A DNA stretch of 45,758 nucleotides, from the NCBI GenBank assembly GCA_944323275.1, contig CALUSA010000008.1, forward strand, positions 1 to 45,758. The letters are read 5' to 3'. A program made the position numbers and the translations under genes. Shown here piece after piece: positions 8,323 through 15,430 of the stretch. The DNA is from Candidatus Gastranaerophilales bacterium. Lineage in GTDB: Bacteria; Cyanobacteriota; Vampirovibrionia; Gastranaerophilales; Gastranaerophilaceae. Positions within the stretch are counted from its first letter, which is position 1. Each line of letters starts with the position of its first letter. The notes under the pieces were generated by a model, which saw only the letters and a program-made list of their open reading frames with translations, did not search any database and was not told where the DNA came from.

Positions 8323-8982
8323 TTAACCTTTAAACTTCATACACTGTAATGTGATAAAATTCATTTCTTCTTTTGAAATTGTAGTAAATGTCAATGCAGT
8401 TAAAAATTTAAAAGTGTTATTAACTCTTATCGGGGTGCAATATACAAGCTCTGCATGTGTGTGAATAACCTTACCGGCAAGCTGTATATCAACTTCTAAA
8501 TCGCTATACGCCCCCATCTGCCTGTCTGCAATATAAGCCAACCCCTTGGCACAAATATTTTTTGTTGTGGCAATAAGTTTATCCAGTTCTGCACCGTCCA
8601 AGTTGATTGTCAGTGTAAAATCCGTTTCAATATTAGCTCTTAAATATTCTCTGCGCTGGGAATGTTTTATATTAGATGGAAACGACAGCATATAAAACGT
8701 GGTATCATTCAAATAATTACTTGACAGTATCCGGCTTGTTGCATTATAAATTCCGTCTTCAGCATAAATATTTATTTCAATTTCTTTTTCCGGCAACTCT
8801 GTTTGATGTTCAAAAAAAACTGTCAATTTTTCGTTTTCCACATAATAAATTGTACAAAAATAACTCTTGCCGTCTACTATAATTTCCAGTTTATTAGAAG
8901 GTTTTAAAAAACTGTAGCTATCCAAATCAGACTCCATTCTTTTTACAAAATTAATTATATTAAGATTGTCCGCTACAGTCAA
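8323..8982 (-). CDS. YcgR-like flagellar brake protein with a PilZ domain
   Basis: The protein has the two-part YcgR layout: an N-terminal beta-rich domain (about residues 25-105) and a PilZ domain that binds cyclic-di-GMP. The PilZ Arg motif is clear, QRREYLR at 109-115. The second motif, normally [D/N]xSxxG, reads NICAKG (142-147) with Cys in place of Ser. In the family the loaded protein slows or biases the flagellar motor, or acts on other surface functions. The frame opens at a TTG (8982) with no obvious ribosome site; the ATG at 8937 (residue 16) is an equally possible start. Two cyclases and several flagellar genes in the window suit this role. Confidence 0.75.
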   Translation of the reverse strand: MTVADNLNIINFVKRMESDLDSYSFLKPSNKLEIIVDGKSYFCTIYYVENEKLTVFFEHQTELPEKEIEINIYAEDGIYNATSRILSSNYLNDTTFYMLSFPSNIKHSQRREYLRANIETDFTLTINLDGAELDKLIATTKNICAKGLAYIADRQMGAYSDLEVDIQLAGKVIHTHAELVYCTPIRVNNTFKFLTALTFTTISKEEMNFITLQCMKFKG

Positions 8983-9059
8983 TTTTACACAGCTTAATCA
9001 AATTGTTAGACAAAAAAATATATTCTATAATTAAATAGAAATTAAAAACAGGATTGATT

Positions 9060-10601
9060 ATGACAAGACAACCATTTTTTTATGATATTACACTGCGTGA
9101 CGGAAACCAATCACTCAAAAAGCCATGGAATTTAAAAGAAAAAGAGTTTATCTTTAACAAACTCGTAAATTTTGGTGTTCAAGCAGTAGAAGCAGGTTTT
9201 CCGGCAGCGTCAGAAATGGATTTTGAGGCTGTACAAAGACTTGCCCAAATTGCTCCTGATAATCTTGTCATAAGTGCTCTTGCACGTGCAGTTGAACACG
9301 ATATTACAAAAGCAATAGAAGCAATACAACACTGCTCAAAACCCAGAGTACATACCTTCATTGCAATGAGCCCGTTCAACATGAAATATGTTTTGAACAA
9401 AGACCCGCAAGAAGTCAAAAAAACTGCAATAGAGGCAGTAAAATTTGCCAGAAAAGAACTCTTAAAAGTCAACAAAAACGGTGAAGTTCAATTTTCTATA
9501 GAACACTTTGGCGACTGTATGGAAAATCTGCCCTTTGTAATTGATACATTAAAAGAAATTGTTCAGGCAGGTGCAACTGTTATTAACCTACCAAACACGG
9601 TAGAGAGAACAAGAGTCAAAACCTTTGTCGACATGGTTGCGCAGGTGTACGAAGCATTGCCTAAAGATATTATGATTGCCGTACACTGTCACAACGACCT
9701 TGGTATGGCAACAGCAGCAACCGTCGAAAGTTATTTTGCCGGTGCAACACAACTGGAATGCTGTCTTAACGGTCTGGGCGAACGTGCCGGTAACACAAAT
9801 ATGTACGAGGTTGCAGTTGCGTTGCATAACAGCGGGGTTGATGTGCCTTTAAATTTAGGTGAAATTTACGAATTAGCTTTAACAGTTGCAGATATGTCCA
9901 AAACAGAAATTCCTGAAAAAGCTCCTCTCATTGGACCAGAAGCACTTGCACACAGAAGCGGAATCCACCAAGACGGTGCGGTCAAAACAAAAGATATGGA
10001 AAAAGGTGCATATAGACCGATACACCCGACTCTTATCGGTAGAAAAGACGATGAAAAAATCGGGTTCACGAGCCAATCAGGTAAAACAGCCATATTTGAA
10101 ATTATTTCTGACGCAGGTTATCCCATCACAATGCAAGAAGCAATCAGAATTACACCTGTTGTTAAAGAAGCTGCAGAAAAAGTCGGAGAGCTGCCCACAA
10201 GAAATATTATTGATATTTACTTTAATGAAGTTTTCAATGTAAAAGGCGATTTCAGGCTTGTTTCTTTTGAAAAACTTGCAGAAAAACTGTTTAACCTGAA
10301 ATTCTTCCACAAAACAGAATTTTTTGACATGAACGCACAGGGTAACGGTCCGGTGGATGCATGCCTGTCGGCTTTAAAACAGGCAGGATATCCTCAAAAA
10401 CTTGTTGATTACGAACAATATGCTCTTGACAGTGAAATCTTCGGCTCAGGTGCTACTGCCATGACTGTTATTCACTTTGAAGATTTAGAGGGAAGAACCA
10501 TTATAGCAAGAGGCAAAGACGAAAGTACATCTAAAGCCAATGTTAAAGCTATATTTAACGGTTTAAACCTAATGAACCACAATAATTTAACAAATAAATA
10601 A
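9060..10601 (+). CDS. leuA: 2-isopropylmalate synthase
   Basis: The enzyme joins acetyl-CoA to 2-oxoisovalerate, the first committed step of leucine synthesis. The TIM barrel opens with YDITLRDGNQ (catalytic Arg and metal-binding Asp) and contains AVHCHNDLG with the metal-binding HxH and GLGERAGNTN; SGIHQDG follows the barrel. A C-terminal regulatory domain has NGPVDACL and GSGATAM, as in leucine-inhibited enzymes. Length (513 residues) fits. ATG 9060 was chosen because ACAGGA lies 6-7 bases before it, which leaves no room for the TTG at 9054. LeuB/C/D are not in the window. A related activity, such as homocitrate or citramalate synthase, is less likely given the overall LeuA pattern. Confidence 0.88.
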   Translation: MTRQPFFYDITLRDGNQSLKKPWNLKEKEFIFNKLVNFGVQAVEAGFPAASEMDFEAVQRLAQIAPDNLVISALARAVEHDITKAIEAIQHCSKPRVHTFIAMSPFNMKYVLNKDPQEVKKTAIEAVKFARKELLKVNKNGEVQFSIEHFGDCMENLPFVIDTLKEIVQAGATVINLPNTVERTRVKTFVDMVAQVYEALPKDIMIAVHCHNDLGMATAATVESYFAGATQLECCLNGLGERAGNTNMYEVAVALHNSGVDVPLNLGEIYELALTVADMSKTEIPEKAPLIGPEALAHRSGIHQDGAVKTKDMEKGAYRPIHPTLIGRKDDEKIGFTSQSGKTAIFEIISDAGYPITMQEAIRITPVVKEAAEKVGELPTRNIIDIYFNEVFNVKGDFRLVSFEKLAEKLFNLKFFHKTEFFDMNAQGNGPVDACLSALKQAGYPQKLVDYEQYALDSEIFGSGATAMTVIHFEDLEGRTIIARGKDESTSKANVKAIFNGLNLMNHNNLTNK

Positions 10602-10786
10602 TACTTCTTTTTAAAAATGCTGATAAATAAAATTTGAGCGATTCAATCGTATAAAATATTTTTGTAAATCCCCCTGATTACCAATAAAAAATCAGCCTGT
10701 CTTCTAATTGTTCAATTTCGATATTTTATATTAAATATAATCAATAAATCTTTTTCATACTTCCAACTATTCTTAATTCCAGACAT

Positions 10787-10818
10787 CGGGTTTCTTTTTT
10801 ATGAAACCCGTTTTTTTT
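10787..10818 (+). terminator. Rho-independent terminator downstream of leuA
   Basis: CGGGTTTC and GAAACCCG pair across an 8-base loop and eight T follow directly. It lies 186 bases after leuA; the bases between (10602-10786) are AT-rich and show no gene. Confidence 0.85.
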
Positions 10819-10833
10819 ATTTATAAAAAAACT

Positions 10834-10857
10834 AAAAAAGAGCCATTGAAGGCTCTT
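10834..10857 (-). terminator. Rho-independent terminator of the tRNA-Leu transcription unit
   Basis: AAGAGCC/GGCTCTT form a stem with a six-base loop. Read on the minus strand it is followed by six T, which suits a leftward transcript coming from the tRNA-Leu gene. Confidence 0.8.
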
Positions 10858-11042
10858 ATTATAATGGTAAAGACTATATCCGCAAAATAAAACTATGCTT
10901 GTGAAATCAAAGATTTCTACGTCGCTGTCGTCCAATTTCGTCCTATCCGCCGTAACTCAACGTTTCGCAGTCACGGACTCACATCCGTATGCTTTTTCAT
11001 TTTCGCCAACTCCGTCAGGGTATGGCTCAAATTTCAAAAGAC
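10858..11042 (-). other. Trailer between tRNA-Leu and its terminator, with broken coding-like frames
   Basis: About 185 bases separate the tRNA from the terminator, far longer than a normal tRNA trailer. The stretch 10900-11035 is richer in G+C than the flanks. Read on the minus strand, one frame gives FEPYPDGVGENEK, then a stop, then continues in the same frame as LDDSDVEIFDFTS, which has the look of a decayed gene or a conserved repeat. A small stem GAAATC-TTT-GATTTC lies near 10900-10915. No intact gene is seen. It may be a gene remnant, a dispersed repeat or part of a stable RNA. Confidence 0.4.
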
Positions 11043-11123
11043 TGGGCCCGGAGAGACTCGAACTCTCACACCAAAGGCGCTAGATCCTAAGTCTAGTGCG
11101 TCTACCAATTTCGCCACAGGCCC
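11043..11123 (-). tRNA. tRNA-Leu, anticodon UAG
   Basis: The minus strand folds as a class II tRNA of 81 bases. The acceptor stem GGGCCTG pairs with CGGGCCC (one G-T pair) and the discriminator is A. The anticodon stem CTAGA/TCTAG holds a loop CTTAGGA with anticodon TAG. The D-loop has GGTAGACGC, a 12-base variable arm follows, and the T arm is GAGAG-TTCGAGT-CTCTC. No CCA is encoded. Confidence 0.95.
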
Positions 11124-11141
11124 TTTATTTAATTTTCAAAC

Positions 11142-11213
11142 GGATACCAGTGCGTCTACCACCTCTCAGAAATTGACATTTAGTCAATTTCTCCGGCAGA
11201 GTGCCACTGATCC
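11142..11213 (-). repeat. Long hairpin in the leader of tRNA-Leu, carrying a copied piece of the tRNA
   Basis: A 10-base perfect stem (AGAAATTGAC at 11168-11177, GTCAATTTCT at 11183-11192) is nested inside a weaker outer stem joining 11142-11152 and 11205-11213. The 13 bases AGTGCGTCTACCA at 11149-11161 repeat exactly those at 11095-11107 inside tRNA-Leu. This looks like a remnant of a second tRNA-Leu or a structured leader. It is not itself a foldable tRNA. Confidence 0.5.
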
Positions 11214-11236
11214 CATATTCAATTATCAATGTTTTA

Positions 11237-11264
11237 ATCTTATCGTATAAAGAATTATCGTCAA
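11237..11264 (-). promoter_or_regulatory. Promoter for the tRNA-Leu unit
   Basis: On the minus strand TTGACG is followed after 16 bases by TAAGAT. The predicted start, near 11230, would put the 11142-11213 hairpin in the tRNA precursor. Confidence 0.55.
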
Positions 11265-11276
11265 TATTACTTTATA

Positions 11277-11305
11277 TTGATAATTTATTTGGTTTAGGTT
11301 ACAAT
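11277..11305 (+). promoter_or_regulatory. Promoter for tRNA-Ala
   Basis: TTGATA and TACAAT are 17 bases apart. The predicted start is about 8 bases before the mature 5' end of the tRNA at 11320. Confidence 0.65.
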
Positions 11306-11319
11306 TTCATTAATTCCAT

Positions 11320-11392
11320 GGGGCGTTAGCGCAGCTGGTAGCGCACAACACTGGCAGTGTTGGGGTCACGAGTTCGAGTCTCGTACGCTCCA
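11320..11392 (+). tRNA. tRNA-Ala, anticodon GGC
   Basis: The 73-base gene folds fully: acceptor GGGGCGT with ACGCTCC, including the G3-U70 pair that marks alanine tRNAs. The anticodon stem CAACA/TGTTG holds loop CTGGCAG with anticodon GGC. The T arm is CACGA-GTTCGAG-TCTCGT-like, with discriminator A. No CCA is encoded. Confidence 0.95.
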
Positions 11393-11406
11393 ATTTATTT
11401 AAAAAA

Positions 11407-11910
11407 TTATCTTTTATATTTTTTCTCTAATTCCTGGATGCTTTCTTTTCTCAATTCTTGTGTAGGTGCTTCACAACTTACACTTACAAGAGCTTTTGTG
11501 TTCCAAACATATAAAACAGTACAACCTACCTTGTCTTTTTCATATATTTCTTTTCCAAGAACTTTGCATTCATTATTTTTATATTTGTTTTTTGTAACAG
11601 TATTGTATATATCTCTGCATTCCTCATATTTTTCAGGAGTAGACTTGCCATCAAAATCACGTTTCTTATACGAACAAACCTCTCTGGCTGATAAATTTTT
11701 ATCGTATATATACTCTCTCGGATATAGTTCTTTTGTTGTATATCCTGTATCATTATAAAAATATGCAGCAGGAATAGAAGAAACACACAAATATTTATCT
11801 AACTTTATTCCGCTGTGAGTAGTTTTCAAAACAGTTACAAGACCGCTTATCGCAAAAATTAAAAAAGCTGATATTACTACAACCAAAGGTAATTTTTCAC
11901 TATAAAACAT
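11407..11910 (-). CDS. Membrane-anchored hypothetical protein with paired cysteines
   Basis: The 167-residue protein has one N-terminal membrane span (about residues 8-28, LPLVVVISAFLIFAISGLVTVL) and then a hydrophilic, Tyr/Lys-rich domain that should face outside the cytoplasm. Six cysteines lie beyond the span (CVSS, VCSY, ECRD, ECKV, GCTV, SCEA), an even number that suggests disulfides. The central part has several Tyr-Asn/Asp pairs and no known catalytic motif. It ends convergently just after tRNA-Ala. I do not recognise the family. Confidence 0.65.
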   Translation of the reverse strand: MFYSEKLPLVVVISAFLIFAISGLVTVLKTTHSGIKLDKYLCVSSIPAAYFYNDTGYTTKELYPREYIYDKNLSAREVCSYKKRDFDGKSTPEKYEECRDIYNTVTKNKYKNNECKVLGKEIYEKDKVGCTVLYVWNTKALVSVSCEAPTQELRKESIQELEKKYKR

Positions 11911-11976
11911 TCCGCACTCCTTATAACTTTTATTATAGCAGAAGTTTTAATTTTTATATATCAAAATAAAGACCGA

Positions 11977-12004
11977 TTGATAGAATTTACGTTCATGCTA
12001 GAAT
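11977..12004 (+). promoter_or_regulatory. Extended -10 promoter for dgt
   Basis: TTGATA and TAGAAT are separated by 16 bases, and TGC directly before the -10 gives an extended -10 element. The leader would be about 40 bases. Confidence 0.6.
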
Positions 12005-12049
12005 ATTAGCGGCAATTCGATGTATAAAAAGAGAAAGATTTAATAATAT

Positions 12050-13132
12050 ATGGAAAATACAGATAATAAATATTTAAATTTCCGTGAAATACAAGAAAAA
12101 AGAGAATTTGAACAACTCAGCCCCTACGCAGCAAAAAGCGCAACAACAAAAGGAAGGGCAAAAAAAGAAGAACCATGCCCGATTCGCACAGAATTCCAGC
12201 GTGACTGCGACAGAATCATTCATTCAAAAGCTTTCAGACGTTTAAAACACAAAACGCAGGTGTTTTTTTCACCTACTAATGACCATTTTAGAACAAGAAT
12301 GACCCACACTCTTGAAGTATCTCAAATTGCAAGAACAATTACCAGAGCCCTCAATTTAAACGAAGACCTTGCCGAAGCTATTGCACTAGGTCATGATTTG
12401 GGTCATACACCGTTTGGACACAGCGGAGAAGATGTACTTAACGAAATTATGGATGCAGGCTTCCGTCACGCCGAGCACTCTGTAAGGGTTGCAACAATTA
12501 TAGAAGACTTAAATCTTACACAGGAAACCCTGGATGGTATTTTGAACCATTCCGGATCTTTACGTAAAGAAAGCAAAGCCTTTACACTCGAAGGCAAAAT
12601 CGTAAAACTTTCCGACAAGATTGCTTACATAAACCATGATATTGATGATGCAATGCGTGCAGGAATAATAAAAGAAACAGACCTGCCGCAAGACTGCATA
12701 CAGTATTTTTCTCTTGACAGAAGCGAGCGTATAACCAAAATGGTAATGGATATTGTACAAAATTCCATAGGCAAAGACCACATCTGTATGTCTGATGAGG
12801 CTTTTTACCATATAGACAAATTGAGAACATGGATGTTTCAAAATGTCTACACAAATCCGGTTGCCAAAAAAGAAGAATCTAAAGTTCAAGGTATCGTTTA
12901 CGGATTATTCAACCACTACGAAGCTCTCTTAAAACAAAAACTTCCTAATCAAAATGAAGAAGAAATAAAACGTACCGTTTGTGATTACATATCAGGTATG
13001 ACTGACCGATATGCAGTACAAAAATATAAAGAAATATATATTCCGCAATCTATACAAAATGTATCAAACGATGATTTTCTGTTCACTCTTGCAAAAATCA
13101 ACAATCTGAGCGTCCAGCTTTCTGTTTTATAA
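12050..13132 (+). CDS. dgt: Deoxyguanosinetriphosphate triphosphohydrolase-like HD protein
   Basis: The 360-residue enzyme belongs to the dGTPase group of HD-domain proteins, which cleave dNTPs to deoxynucleoside and triphosphate and help control nucleotide pools. The metal-binding residues are visible: H86 in RMTHTLEVSQIAR, and H115-D116 in GHDLGHTPFGHSGE, with a later Asp in KLSDKIAYINHDIDDA. The early RDCDRIIHSKAFRRLKHKTQVF stretch is typical of the family. Length fits the short dGTPase-like branch. It follows its own promoter and is not closely linked to the next gene. Confidence 0.92.
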   Translation: MENTDNKYLNFREIQEKREFEQLSPYAAKSATTKGRAKKEEPCPIRTEFQRDCDRIIHSKAFRRLKHKTQVFFSPTNDHFRTRMTHTLEVSQIARTITRALNLNEDLAEAIALGHDLGHTPFGHSGEDVLNEIMDAGFRHAEHSVRVATIIEDLNLTQETLDGILNHSGSLRKESKAFTLEGKIVKLSDKIAYINHDIDDAMRAGIIKETDLPQDCIQYFSLDRSERITKMVMDIVQNSIGKDHICMSDEAFYHIDKLRTWMFQNVYTNPVAKKEESKVQGIVYGLFNHYEALLKQKLPNQNEEEIKRTVCDYISGMTDRYAVQKYKEIYIPQSIQNVSNDDFLFTLAKINNLSVQLSVL

Positions 13133-13206
13133 CCTGTTTATAACTCAGGCATTTTATCGCCTTTTCAGGCAATGAAAAATTTAAAAATGTTTTATATATT
13201 GTACCT

Positions 13207-14532
13207 ATGAACACTGTAAATAAACTTCTGCGCTCATACGGACACAACACCCTTCTTCATTATGATAAATGGAGTGCAAAACACGCATACAGAGCACTAA
13301 ATGACGGGATATTAAAACAGTGGATTTCAAACATTCTTCCCTGTGAGCTGTTAAAAAGAAGTATAAAAAAAACAGTAGAATCTATTGTCACACTTTGCGA
13401 ATGCACAACTTTTTACCGTAAATTTCCCGACGAAATTCATACACCGGACTATAGCGACAACTGGGGCAGGCTGGCAAATTATATAGAGATAAACAACCGG
13501 GCAATTGCACAAATGAAGGGCAATATTTGCCGTAAAGGACTTTTAAGCGCAATAAAACTTTTACCTGCCATTCCCCCCTCTGCAAAAAGCTGGGCAAACT
13601 GTGTAATACTTTCTCAAATCTGGCCGAACATATACGGCGACGGATACAACAAACAACCATGGGAAGAAAATTCCATCTACGGAATTAAACTGGGAATCGG
13701 ATACAGTGAAAATATTATAGACTATGAAAAAGCAGAAAAAATTTCACCGGAAGAACAATTTCAGGCTTTTAATGACCTTGCACATTTTAGAGGATTAAAA
13801 ACAGGATTTAGAACAATAATTTCAGAAGACCAGCTAAAAGTATCAAGACCTTATAAAGAAGATGAAAACTTCCGCTGGTCAAATCCAGAACACACAGAAC
13901 TATATATAAATGAAATGGTAAAAGTTGTAAATACCGGTTTTGAAGCGATTTTTGTCGACTCTGCAAAACATATCGGCGGATATGATATGCAAAATTATAC
14001 AGGCGTCGGAGCCTTGCCGGGATATCAACAAATGCAATACATAACAGATGAAATACGCCGCCGCAGCGGATGCACAACACTCAGTTTTGTCGGCGAAAAA
14101 AGTTCGGATGATTTTGAAAGATACAAACAAATGGGACTCAATGCAGGAACTGCATTTATTCCCGTAGACGACTTTGAAAATGTAAAATACTGGTCTACAA
14201 AACTCAAATATTCACGCAATTACGCTCCGGGCGTAGAAGTATCAAACGACAACACTGAAGGCGGAACAACTTATGAAACAAGACTCCACAGAATAAGAAA
14301 CTGCCTTTTCGGATTTGAATACGCCAGCGACAAACTCCCGAGTTTTATGCAAACGGAAGATTTATTTCCACTGCGCTATGACACAAATACCCATCATCTG
14401 ATGATGTGTAACCCTTCATATTCACTGGATGGAACAGCTCAAAGTCACTGGCAGGAACTCTTTGCAAAAGATGACGGCAGATTTTACAACCATCAGGTAG
14501 GAGAAATTTTTGCTCATGCGTTATTTTTATAA
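13207..14532 (+). CDS. Unassigned protein resembling the GH13 (alpha-amylase) barrel
   Basis: The 441-residue protein has no signal peptide or membrane span. Several stretches recall the GH13 barrel: IYGDGYNKQPW and YGIKLGIGY early on, FQAFNDLAHFRGLKTGFRTII (185-205) where amylases have their third strand, GFEAIFVDSAKHI (244-256) like the nucleophile strand (candidate D251), and SFVGEKSSDD where the acid Glu sits (candidate E297). The usual Arg two residues before the nucleophile is replaced by Phe, and the conserved strand-3 Asp is missing. It may therefore be a diverged hydrolase, a transferase or a non-catalytic barrel. Acts in the cytoplasm if real. Confidence in coding is high, in family moderate. 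Confidence 0.6.
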   Translation: MNTVNKLLRSYGHNTLLHYDKWSAKHAYRALNDGILKQWISNILPCELLKRSIKKTVESIVTLCECTTFYRKFPDEIHTPDYSDNWGRLANYIEINNRAIAQMKGNICRKGLLSAIKLLPAIPPSAKSWANCVILSQIWPNIYGDGYNKQPWEENSIYGIKLGIGYSENIIDYEKAEKISPEEQFQAFNDLAHFRGLKTGFRTIISEDQLKVSRPYKEDENFRWSNPEHTELYINEMVKVVNTGFEAIFVDSAKHIGGYDMQNYTGVGALPGYQQMQYITDEIRRRSGCTTLSFVGEKSSDDFERYKQMGLNAGTAFIPVDDFENVKYWSTKLKYSRNYAPGVEVSNDNTEGGTTYETRLHRIRNCLFGFEYASDKLPSFMQTEDLFPLRYDTNTHHLMMCNPSYSLDGTAQSHWQELFAKDDGRFYNHQVGEIFAHALFL

Positions 14533-14567
14533 AATTTATTAAAAATATAAAACTTTTGTAACAAAAT

Positions 14568-14596
14568 TTGCCTTTTTATAAAAATATTTTTATAAT
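14568..14596 (+). promoter_or_regulatory. Promoter giving a probable leaderless mRNA
   Basis: TTGCCT and a perfect TATAAT are 17 bases apart. The start codon at 14603 begins 6 bases after the -10 box, so transcription should start at or next to the ATG. Confidence 0.6.
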
Positions 14597-14602
14597 GCAG
14601 GC

Positions 14603-15277
14603 ATGGTTGCATTAAGTGATAAATTTAATGAGTTAAGCGAGGTCTCTAAAGTCAGAAGATTTATCTTTTCCGACCTAAAAAATAATGGTTTAACCGGTCT
14701 TTACAATACTTATTGGCTCGAGATGGAGAACCTTTTCATTGACGCCTCTGAAAAATTATCCAAAAATCTTTTTGAAATGTTTTTAATTGATTATTTGACT
14801 ATTCAAAAAAATGCTGTCATCCCCAAAAAAGAAAATCTGCTTAAAGAATTCATAGATTTTTATCGGGAAATAACAAGATTCCAGCAGCGGGAAATAATTA
14901 TCAAAAATATTTTCAGATACTCTATGTATTACTTAAGAATCACATTTGCTGACTTACAGGATGAGGAAATCAGAAAAAAAATCAAAACAATAAATGCTCT
15001 TAAAGCTATTGATTCCTATCCTTTTTTAATGGAAATTTTTGAAGATTACGAGTTTGCTCATATCAACAGAGCAATGCTTTTAGAAATATTAGACACTGTT
15101 CTCGGATTTATAAATGAAAGAAACTCTAAAAAACCTTCTCAGATTGCACTTTCTTTTGCAGGGTTGAGTACTGAAATAAACAAAATGCTTGTGTTAAAAG
15201 ACTACACTCCGCATTTTGTTGTAGAAGAAACAAACTTTCTTGAAAAAGATACCATCAACTCTATGATATGTTCATAA
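14603..15277 (+). CDS. Helical protein resembling the middle segment of DUF262 (GmrSD-type) proteins
   Basis: The 224-residue product is almost entirely helical. The run FIFSDLKNNGL...YNTYWLEMENLF, FLIDYLTIQK, and FEDYEFAHINRAMLLEILDTVLGFINER resembles the helical part that follows the nuclease-like DUF262 domain in GmrSD-type modification-dependent restriction proteins. Neither the N-terminal DUF262 catalytic part nor the C-terminal HNH part (DUF1524) is present, and no partner gene is adjacent. The reading frame is intact and has its own strong promoter, so it is probably a working gene rather than debris. ATG 14603 has no real ribosome site; see the promoter entry. The homology is from memory of the family pattern and is tentative. 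Confidence 0.55.
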   Translation: MVALSDKFNELSEVSKVRRFIFSDLKNNGLTGLYNTYWLEMENLFIDASEKLSKNLFEMFLIDYLTIQKNAVIPKKENLLKEFIDFYREITRFQQREIIIKNIFRYSMYYLRITFADLQDEEIRKKIKTINALKAIDSYPFLMEIFEDYEFAHINRAMLLEILDTVLGFINERNSKKPSQIALSFAGLSTEINKMLVLKDYTPHFVVEETNFLEKDTINSMICS

Positions 15278-15357
15278 TTTTTTACAGACATAAAAATAAT
15301 TTTTTATAATAAATAATCATATAAAAAAACTAAAAAATAAAAATAACAAATTTATAC

Positions 15358-15383
15358 AAAAAAAAGCCTGCAAAAAGCAGGCT
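15358..15383 (-). terminator. Terminator of the flagellin gene
   Basis: AGCCTGC/GCAGGCT stem with a five-base loop, followed on the minus strand by eight T, 47 bases after the flagellin stop. Confidence 0.9.
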
Positions 15384-15430
15384 CAGAAAGAAATACTGTA
15401 TATATTGTAACTGTAAGATTTTTTTTCTTA

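Noticed and set aside
8938..8982. TTG as a certain start of the YcgR-like gene
   Set aside because: Neither the TTG nor the ATG at 8937 has a clear ribosome site, so I keep the longer frame only as a working choice.
10895..11083. Plus-strand ORF of 62 codons ending in the tRNA-Leu region
   Set aside because: Its last third is the antisense of the tRNA gene; such frames next to tRNAs are a common artefact.
11124..11319. Second intact tRNA gene between tRNA-Leu and tRNA-Ala
   Set aside because: Only a D-arm-like piece of 13 bases is repeated; acceptor, anticodon and T arms cannot be folded.
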